Of a stretch of DNA of 64,000 nt, positions 32,896 to 41,520 are shown piece by piece. The DNA comes from Pannonibacter phragmitetus DSM 14782. GTDB lineage: Bacteria > Pseudomonadota > Alphaproteobacteria > Rhizobiales > Stappiaceae. The position numbers were made by a program, and so were the translations under genes. The notes beneath the pieces are model-generated. The model was not told the DNA's origin. It worked only from the letters and a program-made list of their open reading frames with translations, and searched no databases. The stretch lies in the NCBI RefSeq assembly GCF_000382365.1, contig NZ_KB908221.1:62001-126000 (forward strand). Direction: 5' to 3'. How positions within the stretch are numbered: the stretch's first letter is position 1; each line of letters starts with the position of its first letter.

Positions 32896-34593
32896 ATGGC
32901 CCCACCGCAAATGCGCACGCCGCCCGGCAACGGACCGCTTCAGCAGCAGCTGCGGCTTTACTCCGGGCTGATCCTCTTTGTCTTTGCCAGCACTCATTTC
33001 CTCAACCATGCGCTCGGCAACATATCGCTGGACTGGACACAATGGGGGCAGGATCTGCGCCTCATCATCTGGTGGTCATGGCCTGGAACAGTGGCACTTT
33101 ACGGCGCATTGGCCGTGCATGTGGGGCTTGCCCTGTGGCGCATCGCAGCCCGGCGCACCTTCCGGATGCCCGTCTGGGAAGCGGTACAGATCCTGCTGGG
33201 CCTGTCCATTCCCTATATGCTGATCCGGCACATCTACATGACCCGGGGCGCGGCCGGGATCTACAATGCGCAGATGGACTATCAGCATGAGCTGTCCACG
33301 CTTTGGCCCGCCTCCGGCGTTACGCAGAGCCTGCTGCTTCTGCTCGTCTGGCTGCATGGCTGCGTCGGCATTCATTTCTGGCTGCGGCTGAAGCCCTGGT
33401 ATCCACGCTGGAGCGGCATACTGTTGACGCTGGCCGCGGCTGTTCCGGTTCTGTCGCTGACGGGCTGGATCAATGGCGCAAGACGGCTGGTTCTGGAAGG
33501 GCAGTACCAGCTCAAGGTCACGGCGGAACAGACCGCACAGCTGCAGGTCTATACCGATATCAGCCGTGCAGCCTTCTTTTCGCTTCTGCTGCTGGTCCTG
33601 GTCATCTCGCTGGTCCGCCAGCTGGCGCCGGCGGGGCGCAAGGCTTTCACCGTGCACTATCTGGGCGAAAAGACCGTCCGTGCCAGACCCGGCCCAACCC
33701 TGCTCGAGATCAGCCGCATGCGCGGCGTACCCGTCATGTCCGTCTGCGGCGGGCGCGCCCGCTGCTCCACCTGCCGCACGCTCATTGTCTCCGGCGACGC
33801 GGGTCTGCATGCGCCCGGGGAAACGGAGGCGCATGTGCTCAAGCGCATACACGCAGGCAAGAATGTCCGCCTCGCCTGCCAGATCCGCCCCGAGACGGAT
33901 CTGGTCGTCCGCCCCCTGCTCCATGGCGGCACAGCCATTCCCCGCGAAGGCCTGCAGGACCGCTACCGCTGGGGCACGGAACAGCCGGTGGTCGTCATGT
34001 TCGTCGATCTGCGCGGCTTTACATCCTTGAGCGAAGGCAGGCTTCCCTTCGACGTGGTCTTCATCCTCAACCGCTATGTCGACAGCGTGGTGCGCGTGAT
34101 CCGGAACCATAACGGGATGATCGACAAGGTGATGGGCGACGGCATCATGGCCCTGTTCGGCATTGAAAGCACGTTCGAGAAGGGCTCCCGGGATGCTTTG
34201 CAGGCAATCGTCAACCTTGCGGCCGAACTCAAGCACGTGAACCGGGATCTTGCCGCCCAGCTGAACGGTCCCTTGCGGATTGCCGTCGGCCTGCATGGCG
34301 GCCCGGCCATCCTTGGCCGCATCGGCCTTGACGGGCGCAACGGCGTTGCCTCGGGCCTGACGGCCCTTGGCGATGTGGTCAATGTTGCCAGCCGGCTGGA
34401 AGGCGTTGCCAAGGAGCACAACGCCACCTGCGCCCTCTCGCGCGACATTCTGGACGCCTCGGGCCTGTGGCTCGAACCGCTGCGCCCCTTCCACCAGGTG
34501 CCGATCCGCGGACGGAAGGAACCGCTGGAGGTGGCCTGCGTGGAGAACCTGGCACTGCTGCAAAGAGCTCTCTCCGGCAACAAGGCGGCATGA
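32896..34593 (+). CDS. Membrane adenylate cyclase with diheme-type anchor and [2Fe-2S] domain (CyaC-like), copy 1
   Basis: 565 residues from ATG 32896 (MAPPQMRTPP), with AAGAGA 8 bases upstream. Six membrane helices cover about 20-245 and carry H34, H38, H75, H112, H154 and H160, resembling the heme-binding anchor of SdhC-type succinate:quinone oxidoreductases. A ferredoxin domain (about 248-345) has C284-x5-C290-x2-C293 and C328 for a [2Fe-2S] cluster. A class III cyclase domain (about 360-545) has metal Asp D371 (FVDLRGFTSL) and D415 (IDKVMGDGIMALFG), plus GDVVNVASRLEG. This matches Sinorhizobium CyaC, a quinone-responsive diheme-B adenylate cyclase. It likely makes cAMP according to respiratory redox state. 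Confidence 0.92.
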   Translation: MAPPQMRTPPGNGPLQQQLRLYSGLILFVFASTHFLNHALGNISLDWTQWGQDLRLIIWWSWPGTVALYGALAVHVGLALWRIAARRTFRMPVWEAVQILLGLSIPYMLIRHIYMTRGAAGIYNAQMDYQHELSTLWPASGVTQSLLLLLVWLHGCVGIHFWLRLKPWYPRWSGILLTLAAAVPVLSLTGWINGARRLVLEGQYQLKVTAEQTAQLQVYTDISRAAFFSLLLLVLVISLVRQLAPAGRKAFTVHYLGEKTVRARPGPTLLEISRMRGVPVMSVCGGRARCSTCRTLIVSGDAGLHAPGETEAHVLKRIHAGKNVRLACQIRPETDLVVRPLLHGGTAIPREGLQDRYRWGTEQPVVVMFVDLRGFTSLSEGRLPFDVVFILNRYVDSVVRVIRNHNGMIDKVMGDGIMALFGIESTFEKGSRDALQAIVNLAAELKHVNRDLAAQLNGPLRIAVGLHGGPAILGRIGLDGRNGVASGLTALGDVVNVASRLEGVAKEHNATCALSRDILDASGLWLEPLRPFHQVPIRGRKEPLEVACVENLALLQRALSGNKAA

Positions 34594-34701
34594 GACATGC
34601 GCTGCGGTATTCTGGCAGATGCTTGACGGGTTCTTGACTTGCCCATCACAAACCCGGCGGCATAAAAGCCCAGAAGCGTGATGGAGGACCCGGACAGGGA
34701 T

Positions 34702-36420
34702 ATGACGATCCGAGAGTTCAGACTTCTGCAAGGCAGCCCACCTGCCCTGCAGCGCATCAGGCTCGTCTCGGGCCTGATCCTGTTCACATTCGCATCCCTG
34801 CATTTTCTAAATCATGCTCTGGGGCTCGTGTCGCTGGAGGCGATGGAAGCCGGTCAGCGCTGGCGCACATTGATCTGGCAGTCGCTTCCCGGCACTGTGG
34901 TGCTTTATGGAGCGCTGCTGGTTCATGTATCTGCGGCGCTCTGGCGGATTGCCGGGCGCCGGACATGGAAGATGCCGGTCTGGGAAGCCGCGCAGATTCT
35001 CCTCGGCCTCCTGATCCCGATCCAGCTGATCCAGCACATCGCCGTAGCGCGCGGTGCGGCAGAGATCTTTGATGCCGGCAGCAACTACCAGAACATCCTG
35101 CTGCTCATGTGGCCCGGTGGGGCCATTGCGCAGACGCTCCTGATGCTGGCGGTCTGGCTGCATGGCTGCATCGGCATTCACCACTGGCTGAAGCTGAAAG
35201 CCTGGTATCCGCGCTGGCAGATGCTGCTTTACGGGCTGGCCGTGGCGGTTCCCCTCCTGGCCACCAGCGGCTGGATCACGGCCGCGCGCAGCCTGGCGGC
35301 TGATGGCAAGACAGCAACCTGGCTGCGAAGGGAGCAGCTGGACGCACTGGCAACCTATGTTGCTGCTGGCGAAGCGGTGTTCTTCACCGCTCTCGCCCTG
35401 GTCGCGGCGTTGCTGTTCTGGAGCCAGACATCGAGCCGCATCGCCCGCAGCCTGACGATCAGCTACGCAGGCGGGAAGGCACACAGAGTGAAGCCCGGCG
35501 CCACGCTGCTCGAAATCAGCCGCCTGACTGGGGAACCGGTCCTGTCGGTTTGCGGCGGCCGGGCACGCTGTTCCACCTGCCGCACGCTGATCATCGAAGG
35601 AGCCGGCACGCTGCCAGCGCCGGAACAGGCCGAACTGCAGGTGCTCAAGCGCGTGCATGCACCCCCGAATGTGCGGCTTGCCTGCCAGATCAGGCCGCAC
35701 GCCGATCTGACAGTCCGCCCCCTGCTGCGCGGCACCGGCACACAGAACGGAGAGGCGGCACCGGAGAACCTGCGCTGGGGCACGGAGCAGCAGATCGCCG
35801 TGATGTTCGTCGATCTGCGCGGCTTCACGGCCCTGAGTGAGGGCCGGCTGCCGTTCGATGTGGTCTTCATCCTCAACCGTTATGTGGACAGCGTCACCCG
35901 TGTCATCCGCAGCCATGGAGGACAGGTGGACAAGGTCATGGGGGACGGCGTGATGGCCCTTTTCGGCCTCAATGAGGGCCTTGGCAAAGGAGCAGCATCC
36001 GCCCTGCGTTCTATTCCCGCCCTGTGCAAGGAACTGAACGTTCTGAACCAGAGCCTTGCTCCCCAGCTGAGCAGCCCCCTGGAGCTTGCCATCGGCCTGC
36101 ACGCAGGCCCTGCCATCCTGGGGCAGATCGGACTGGAGGAAAGCACCGCAGGCGGCGGCTCGCTGACCGCGCTGGGAGACGTGGTGAACGTCGCCAGCCG
36201 CCTTGAAGGGGTCGCCAAGGATGCGAACGTGCTGGCGGCCATTTCACTGGACACACTGGAGGCGGCGGGCATCCGTCTTCCAACATGTGAGGCAGTCAGG
36301 ACGGTGAGCGTGAAGGGCCGCAGTCAGGCCGTGTCCGTGGCCTGCATCAGCAACGCGTCCTTACTGCGCGAGGCACTCAGCCCCGGACAGGGCGCCCATC
36401 CGGACGGGCATGCTGCCTGA
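34702..36420 (+). CDS. Membrane adenylate cyclase with diheme-type anchor and [2Fe-2S] domain (CyaC-like), copy 2
   Basis: 572 residues from ATG 34702; GTG 34678 or ATG 34681 could add up to 8 residues. Same architecture as the gene 108 bp upstream: six helices with SLHFLNHALG, LLVHVSAALWR, QLIQHIAVA and WLHGCIGIHHW conserving every heme-ligand candidate; ferredoxin motif SVCGGRARCSTCRTLI with the fourth Cys in RLACQIRP; cyclase residues in MFVDLRGFTALSEG and VDKVMGDGVMALFG. The two proteins are clear paralogs. Divergence is strongest in the linkers and around the end of helix 6, so the pair may differ in redox set point or form heterodimers. Confidence 0.92.
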   Translation: MTIREFRLLQGSPPALQRIRLVSGLILFTFASLHFLNHALGLVSLEAMEAGQRWRTLIWQSLPGTVVLYGALLVHVSAALWRIAGRRTWKMPVWEAAQILLGLLIPIQLIQHIAVARGAAEIFDAGSNYQNILLLMWPGGAIAQTLLMLAVWLHGCIGIHHWLKLKAWYPRWQMLLYGLAVAVPLLATSGWITAARSLAADGKTATWLRREQLDALATYVAAGEAVFFTALALVAALLFWSQTSSRIARSLTISYAGGKAHRVKPGATLLEISRLTGEPVLSVCGGRARCSTCRTLIIEGAGTLPAPEQAELQVLKRVHAPPNVRLACQIRPHADLTVRPLLRGTGTQNGEAAPENLRWGTEQQIAVMFVDLRGFTALSEGRLPFDVVFILNRYVDSVTRVIRSHGGQVDKVMGDGVMALFGLNEGLGKGAASALRSIPALCKELNVLNQSLAPQLSSPLELAIGLHAGPAILGQIGLEESTAGGGSLTALGDVVNVASRLEGVAKDANVLAAISLDTLEAAGIRLPTCEAVRTVSVKGRSQAVSVACISNASLLREALSPGQGAHPDGHAA

Positions 36421-36631
36421 CTCAAGTCCCGCCATGAGAAGGTGGCGCAGCATGCAGGTTTAAGGACAGGAAAAGCGAGAAAATACAAATTTCTAGCTAT
36501 GGACGGCTTGTCCCTCCATTGCGATGATGGGCTGAGTGGCAAACTGCCGCCAGCCCCAGCTCATCCGCCCGGCCATCTGCGGCCCGGAGGTTTGGGGCAG
36601 GCAGGCAAAACAGGACTCGGGCGGGGCACCC

Positions 36632-38215
36632 ATGATCTCGAAATACTTTTTGGCAGGCGGCTTTTTAGCCGCCGCGGCAACGGCTCTCCATGCGGAACCG
36701 GTCACATTCCGCTATGCCTATCAGGGCGGGCTGAACAGCCTTGATCCCTATTCGCTCAACGAGACCTTCTCCCTCTCCGCTCTCGGCAATGTCTATGAAG
36801 GGCTGGTGCGGCGGAACGCGAAGCTGGAGCTGGAGCCCGCACTCGCCGAACGCTGGGAGATGCTGAGCCCGGTGCACTGGCGCTTTCACCTGCGCAAGGA
36901 TGTGCGCTTTCACGACGGCGGCACGCTGACGGCAGATGACGTGGTGTTCTCCGCCACGCGCGTCCGGTCGCCAGGGTCTGACGTGGGCACGCGGCTGCCC
37001 GCAGGCACGGAAGTGGTGGCCGTTGACAGCCATACCGTCGACTTCCACCTGACGTCCCCTGCCCCGGCGCTGCCCGCCGAGTGGGAAACCTGGTACATCA
37101 TGGACAAGGAATGGACGGAGGCAAACGGCGCCGTTCCTGTCACCTCGGCGTCGAGCGCTGCGCCGGGCGCAGCCGCATTGAAGGCCAACGGCACCGGCCC
37201 CTACCGGATCATCAGCCACGAGCCAGGCCTCAAAACCGTCTACGGCAAGAACCCGGACTGGCGGGATGCCACGGACGGCCTGCCGGAGCGGGTGGAGTTT
37301 TCCGCCGTCACATCCGGCCCCACCCGCGTTGCCGCTCTTCTCTCCGGCGAGCTGGACATGATCTATCCGGTGCCGGTGCAGGATATCGCGCGGGTGGACC
37401 AGAGCCCATCCGCCCAGGTGCTCAGCGGGCCGGAACTGCGCACGCTGTTTCTGGGCCTCGATCAAAGCCGTGACGAGTTGCTTTACTCCGATGTGAAGGG
37501 CAGCAACCCGTTCAAGGATGTGCGGGTGCGCAAGGCCGTCTATCAGGCGATCGACACAGGCGCCATCACCAGCAAGATCATGCGCGGCATGGCCGAACCT
37601 GCCGCACTCCTCGTCAGCCCGGTGCTGTTCTCCCGCGCAGGGGAGTTTACGCGCCTGCCCTACGACCCTGAGGCCTCCCGGCGCCTGCTGGCAGAGGCGG
37701 GCTATCCGGACGGCTTCGCCCTGACACTCGACTGCCCGAATGACCGCTACGTCAACGACGCCAGCATCTGCGAGGCCGTTGCTGCCATGCTCTCGAAGGT
37801 TGGCATCAGGACCCGGGCGGACATCCAGCCCAAGGCGAAATACTTCGGGCGCATCCTGCCCACCGGCGGCTATGACACTTCCTTCTATCTGTTCGGCTGG
37901 ACTCCGGCCGACTTCGACAGCCTCAGCCTGCTGCAGGCGGTTGCCATGTGCCGGAATACGGCCACGGGAGAAGGCACCTTCAACATTGGCGGCTACTGCA
38001 ACGAACAGGCAGATGCCCTGATCCGCCAGCTTGCCGGCGAGGAAGACAAGGACCGGCGCGCAGACCTCACCGCGCAGATCTACACCCTGCTCAACGGGGA
38101 TGTTGCCTATATCCCGCTGCATCAGCAGAAGCTGGCCTGGGGCATTTCAAACCGGTTCCATGTGGAGCAGCGGGCCGATGACCAGTTCCTGTTCCGCTTC
38201 ATCCGGCAGCAATGA
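36632..38215 (+). CDS. ABC transporter substrate-binding protein, family 5 (peptide/opine type), orphan
   Basis: 527 residues from ATG 36632. Signal peptide MISKYFLAGGFLAAAATALHA before EPVTFRYAYQGGLNSLDPYS. SBP_bac_5 marks include NVYEGLVRRN, WRFHLRKDVRFHDGGTLTADDVVFS and the C-terminal DVAYIPLHQQ. It is periplasmic and binds a peptide, opine, sugar or metal complex. No permease or ATPase gene lies near, so it must share an unlinked transporter. It is followed by a large hairpin. Confidence 0.9.
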   Translation: MISKYFLAGGFLAAAATALHAEPVTFRYAYQGGLNSLDPYSLNETFSLSALGNVYEGLVRRNAKLELEPALAERWEMLSPVHWRFHLRKDVRFHDGGTLTADDVVFSATRVRSPGSDVGTRLPAGTEVVAVDSHTVDFHLTSPAPALPAEWETWYIMDKEWTEANGAVPVTSASSAAPGAAALKANGTGPYRIISHEPGLKTVYGKNPDWRDATDGLPERVEFSAVTSGPTRVAALLSGELDMIYPVPVQDIARVDQSPSAQVLSGPELRTLFLGLDQSRDELLYSDVKGSNPFKDVRVRKAVYQAIDTGAITSKIMRGMAEPAALLVSPVLFSRAGEFTRLPYDPEASRRLLAEAGYPDGFALTLDCPNDRYVNDASICEAVAAMLSKVGIRTRADIQPKAKYFGRILPTGGYDTSFYLFGWTPADFDSLSLLQAVAMCRNTATGEGTFNIGGYCNEQADALIRQLAGEEDKDRRADLTAQIYTLLNGDVAYIPLHQQKLAWGISNRFHVEQRADDQFLFRFIRQQ

Positions 38216-38244
38216 CCGGCCTGCGGCACTTTGTCCTGCCGGAG

Positions 38245-38301
38245 ACGGGCATAAAAAAGAGGGGGAAGCACCTGGCCTCCCCCTCGATACTTTATGCCCG
38301 T
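38245..38301. terminator. Nested hairpin, candidate bidirectional terminator
   Basis: Outer arms ACGGGCATAAA (38245-38255) and TTTATGCCCGT (38291-38301) are perfect. Inner arms GAGGGGGAAGC (38259-38269) and GCCTCCCCCTC (38275-38285) have one mismatch. On the minus strand the inner stem is followed by TTTTTT; on the plus strand the outer stem supplies AT-rich flanks. It insulates the upstream binding-protein gene from the copper promoter. Confidence 0.65.
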
Positions 38302-38462
38302 TCAATGACTTGCACTAACGCCTGACCCTCAAATACAGCGGGTCAACTGAAATTCCGCTAAGTCATGATACTGCATCGCACAATAAAAAGAAGAGAGATA
38401 TTGAGGAAATTTTGAGCAAAACTGGCCGGAACATGCCGAAAAATGCTGCATCGCAACAACCC

Positions 38463-38493
38463 TTGACCTTCCAGCAGCTGGAAGCCCTATTTT
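38463..38493 (+). promoter_or_regulatory. CueR/HmrR (MerR-family) copper promoter-operator
   Basis: TTGACC (-35, 38463-38468) and TATTTT (-10, 38488-38493) are separated by 19 bp, the over-long spacing of MerR-family promoters. The spacer holds the dyad CTTCCAG-CAG-CTGGAAG (38468-38484), which closely matches copper-responsive CueR/HmrR sites. It lies about 75 bp before the HMA chaperone gene. The regulator gene is not in this window. Confidence 0.85.
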
Positions 38494-38568
38494 GGGCAAG
38501 ATCCCGCAATTCAAGACACCGGCCCTGCAAGAGCGATGACCCGGTGCAGGCATAAGGACCAGGCAGCC

Positions 38569-38808
38569 ATGACATCCGCAGACCTTTCCAGCCCCCGCCA
38601 GCTGATGCTCGACGTTTCCGGCATGACCTGCGGCGGCTGCGCCGCGAGCGTGCAGCGGCTCTTGACCGGCGTCGATGGCGTCTCGGCGGCGAGCGTCGAT
38701 CTCGCCGCAAAAAGCGCGGCCGTAACGGTCACAAAGAATGTGCCCGTGCCGGAACTGGTTGCCGTGCTGGAAAATGCCGGTTTCCCTGCCCGGCTGCGGG
38801 AGGAGTAA
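38569..38808 (+). CDS. Stand-alone HMA-domain copper chaperone (CopZ-like)
   Basis: 79 residues from ATG 38569. A single heavy-metal-associated domain fills the protein, with the copper-binding motif SGMTCGGCAASVQ. It is a close relative of the N-terminal domain of the next gene's product, including the PVPELVAVLENAGFPARL / PVPDLIAAVEKAGFSARL stretch. It presumably binds Cu(I) and hands it to the ATPase. Stop codon to next ATG is 5 bp, in a different frame. Confidence 0.93.
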   Translation: MTSADLSSPRQLMLDVSGMTCGGCAASVQRLLTGVDGVSAASVDLAAKSAAVTVTKNVPVPELVAVLENAGFPARLREE

Positions 38809-38813
38809 CCGGC

Positions 38814-41027
38814 ATGCGACCTGCAAGCTCTTCGAGCGCCCGCGAACTGACCCTCGACATCTCCGGCATGACCTGCGGCAGCTGTGCCGCACGGCTGCAG
38901 CGCTCCCTCTCGGCTGTCGACGGGGTGGCGGAAGCCAATGTGAACCTTGCCCTGGAAAATGCCCGGCTGGCGCTGGTGCGGGACATTCCCGTGCCGGACC
39001 TGATTGCCGCCGTGGAAAAGGCCGGTTTTTCGGCCCGCCTGCATGAGGATGAAGCCGCCAAGGCCCGGGCAGAACGCGAAAAGGCCGAAGCCGCCGCACG
39101 GGCGGAAGACCGCAAGGCCTTCCTGCTGTTCGTGATGGGCGCTGCCTTTTCCCTGCCGCTGGTCATCTCGATGGCGCTGATGCCTTTCGGCATCCACTGG
39201 ATGATCCCCGGACTGGTGCAGCTGCTGCTGGCAACCCCGGTGCAGATCCTGCTGGGCGCCCGCTTCTACCGGGGCGCCTTCAAGGCCGTGCTTTCGGGCG
39301 GTGCCAACATGGATGTGCTGGTCGCCCTCGGCACGTCTGCCGCCTATGGCTACAGCCTCTACCGCATATTCGTGCCGGATCCCTCTGGCGTGGAGCATCT
39401 TTATTTCGAAGCGTCCATGGTGATCCTGACGCTGGTCCTGCTCGGCAAGCTGCTGGAAAACCGCGCCCGCCGCGCCACCTCTGCCGCCGTGCGGGCGCTG
39501 ATGGCACTGCGGCCGGAAACCGCCAACAAGATTGACGGCGATACGGTCACCACCGTTCCCATTACGGAGATCCGCCTGGGCGACCGGGTGCTGGTGCGCC
39601 CCGGCGAAAGAGTGCCGGTGGACGGCCAGATCGAGAAGGGCAAGAGCGAGCTGGACGAAACGCTGATCACCGGCGAGAGCCTGCCGGTGACCCGTTCTGC
39701 CGGCGATCACATCACCGCAGGCACCATCAACGGCTCCGGTGCTCTGACCGTTGAAGTGCTGGCGCTGGGGGAAGAAACCGTCCTTGCCCGCATCATCAAG
39801 CTGGTCGAGACAGCGCAAGGGCGCAAGGCGCCGGTGCAGAAGCTCGTCGACAAGGTATCGGCGATTTTCGTGCCGGTGATCATCGTCTTCGCCCTTCTCA
39901 CCTTTGCCGGATGGATGATCTGGGGCAGCAGCCTTGATGCGGCCATTGGCGCAAGTGTGGCCGTGCTCGTCATCGCCTGTCCCTGCGCCCTGGGCCTTGC
40001 CACACCCACGGCCCTTGTGGCTGGAACTGGCGCTGCGGCGCGGGCGGGCATTCTCATCCGCGACATCGAAGCGCTGGAAGTGGCGCACCGGCTGAAGCTC
40101 GTGGCCTTCGACAAGACCGGCACGCTGACACGCGGCGCCCCTGCGGTCACCGATGTCATCGCCTTTGACCGGGACAATGACGGCCTTCTGGCCGCCGCAG
40201 CCTCCGCCCAGCTGGCCAGCGAGCATCCGCTGGCCCGGGCCATGGTGGAAGCAGCCAGAGCCAAGGGCCTGCCGCTGTCCACGCCGGACGAGTTTGAGGC
40301 CGTGCCGGGCGAAGGCATTGCCGCCATGCTGGGCGGGCATTCGCTGGTGATCGGCAACCGGGCCCTGATGGACCGGTTGAAGGTGGAAAGCATCACCGCA
40401 GACTCCATCCGCAAGTCTCTGGAAGGCGAAGGCAAGACAGCCGTCCTTGCTGCGCTGGATGGCCGCGCCGTCGGCGTCATCGCCTTTTCCGACACGCTGC
40501 GTGACACGTCGGCACAAGCGATCCAGGAACTGCGGGAGATGGGCATCCGCACCGTGATGATCACCGGCGACAGCGAGACCGTTGCCCGCAAGGTGGCCGC
40601 TGAAGCCGGCCTTGATGAGGTGCGTGCCGGCGTGCGCCCGGATGGCAAGGCCAAGGCCATCGAGGCCCTGCGTGCGGAAGCTGGCGGCGCCGTCGGCATG
40701 GTGGGCGACGGTCTTAATGATGCGCCAGCTCTTGCAGCCGCCGACATCGGCATTGCCATGGGCTCCGGCGTGGATGTGGCCATGGAGGCTGCCGGCATCA
40801 CGCTGATGCGCTCGGACCCGCTGATGGTGGCGGCCGCCGTGCGTGTTTCCAAGGCAACGCTTACGAAGATCCGGCAGAACCTGTTCTGGGCCTTCGCTTA
40901 CAATGTCATTGGCATTCCGCTGGCGGCCTTTGGCATGCTATCCCCCGCCTTTGCCGGGGCTGCGATGGCGCTCAGTTCGGTTTCCGTTGTCACCAACGCG
41001 GGCCTGCTGAAGCGCTGGAAGCCTTGA
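38814..41027 (+). CDS. copA: Copper-exporting P1B-type ATPase
   Basis: 737 residues. One N-terminal HMA domain (C21-x2-C24 in SGMTCGSC), a charged Ala/Glu/Lys linker, then the P-type core: TGES in the actuator domain, the transmembrane metal motif C389-P390-C391 (VIACPCALGLATP), phosphorylation site D433 in DKTGTLT, the HP motif of the nucleotide domain (SEHPLARAM) and GDGLNDAPAL. The C-terminal membrane pair has YN and MALSSVSVVTNA, marks of Cu(I)-transporting ATPases. It pumps Cu+ out of the cytoplasm. It is driven by the copper promoter ahead of the chaperone gene. Confidence 0.95.
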   Translation: MRPASSSSARELTLDISGMTCGSCAARLQRSLSAVDGVAEANVNLALENARLALVRDIPVPDLIAAVEKAGFSARLHEDEAAKARAEREKAEAAARAEDRKAFLLFVMGAAFSLPLVISMALMPFGIHWMIPGLVQLLLATPVQILLGARFYRGAFKAVLSGGANMDVLVALGTSAAYGYSLYRIFVPDPSGVEHLYFEASMVILTLVLLGKLLENRARRATSAAVRALMALRPETANKIDGDTVTTVPITEIRLGDRVLVRPGERVPVDGQIEKGKSELDETLITGESLPVTRSAGDHITAGTINGSGALTVEVLALGEETVLARIIKLVETAQGRKAPVQKLVDKVSAIFVPVIIVFALLTFAGWMIWGSSLDAAIGASVAVLVIACPCALGLATPTALVAGTGAAARAGILIRDIEALEVAHRLKLVAFDKTGTLTRGAPAVTDVIAFDRDNDGLLAAAASAQLASEHPLARAMVEAARAKGLPLSTPDEFEAVPGEGIAAMLGGHSLVIGNRALMDRLKVESITADSIRKSLEGEGKTAVLAALDGRAVGVIAFSDTLRDTSAQAIQELREMGIRTVMITGDSETVARKVAAEAGLDEVRAGVRPDGKAKAIEALRAEAGGAVGMVGDGLNDAPALAAADIGIAMGSGVDVAMEAAGITLMRSDPLMVAAAVRVSKATLTKIRQNLFWAFAYNVIGIPLAAFGMLSPAFAGAAMALSSVSVVTNAGLLKRWKP

Positions 41028-41145
41028 GCCTTTTGCAACATTGCCGTGGCATAGTCGTTTCAGCTGGCCGATTGCCCACTTGACGATTACGTAAACGGTA
41101 TGCTTGGGTCAGCGCAGAGGAAATTGAAGCCTCATCACTTTAACG

Positions 41146-41167
41146 GCAGGGCGAAGATTCGCCCTGC
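41146..41167 (+). promoter_or_regulatory. Hairpin in the leader of the SCP2 gene
   Basis: GCAGGGCGAA and TTCGCCCTGC form a perfect 10-bp inverted repeat with only 2 bases between. It lies 20-41 bp before the ATG at 41187. It could be a dimer-binding site or an mRNA stem next to the ribosome site. Confidence 0.4.
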
Positions 41168-41186
41168 GCCAGGGGAGATGGAACGA

Positions 41187-41468
41187 ATGAGCCTGCAGGA
41201 ACTGACCGAAGCCGTACGTGCAAAAGTGGCTGGCGGCGGCATCGACGACACCGTGAAGTTTGATTGCGGCAGCGATGGCGTCATCTTCCTCGACGGCTCA
41301 ACCGTCACCAACGAGGACAAGGACGCCGACTGCACCATCAAGATCTCGTCGGATAACCTCGCCGACCTTCTGGCTGGTGAGCTGAACCCGACGATGGCCT
41401 TCATGACCGGCAAGATCAAAGTCGAGGGCAACATGGCCGTGGCCATGAAGCTCGGCAGCATCGTCTGA
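41187..41468 (+). CDS. SCP2 sterol-carrier-like domain protein
   Basis: 93 residues from ATG 41187, after a GGGGAG ribosome site; ATG 41178 (three residues longer) is possible. A single SCP2 domain: VKFDCGSDGVIFLDGSTV, DADCTIKISSDNLADLLAG and the ending FMTGKIKVEGNMAVAMKLGS. SCP2 domains bind hydrophobic ligands such as fatty acyl-CoAs. It has no signal peptide and stands alone. Confidence 0.9.
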   Translation: MSLQELTEAVRAKVAGGGIDDTVKFDCGSDGVIFLDGSTVTNEDKDADCTIKISSDNLADLLAGELNPTMAFMTGKIKVEGNMAVAMKLGSIV

Positions 41469-41520
41469 CGCCGGCCCCTGAAACGGGATGATGCGGCTCC
41501 GTCCATGGACGGGGCCGCCC

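Noticed and set aside
33076-34803. 575-residue minus-strand open frame opposite the first cyclase
   Set aside because: Shadow frame; the cyclase on the plus strand has full domain support.
38511-40517. 668-residue minus-strand open frame opposite copA
   Set aside because: Shadow of copA; no motifs, and it would run across the copper chaperone gene and its start region.
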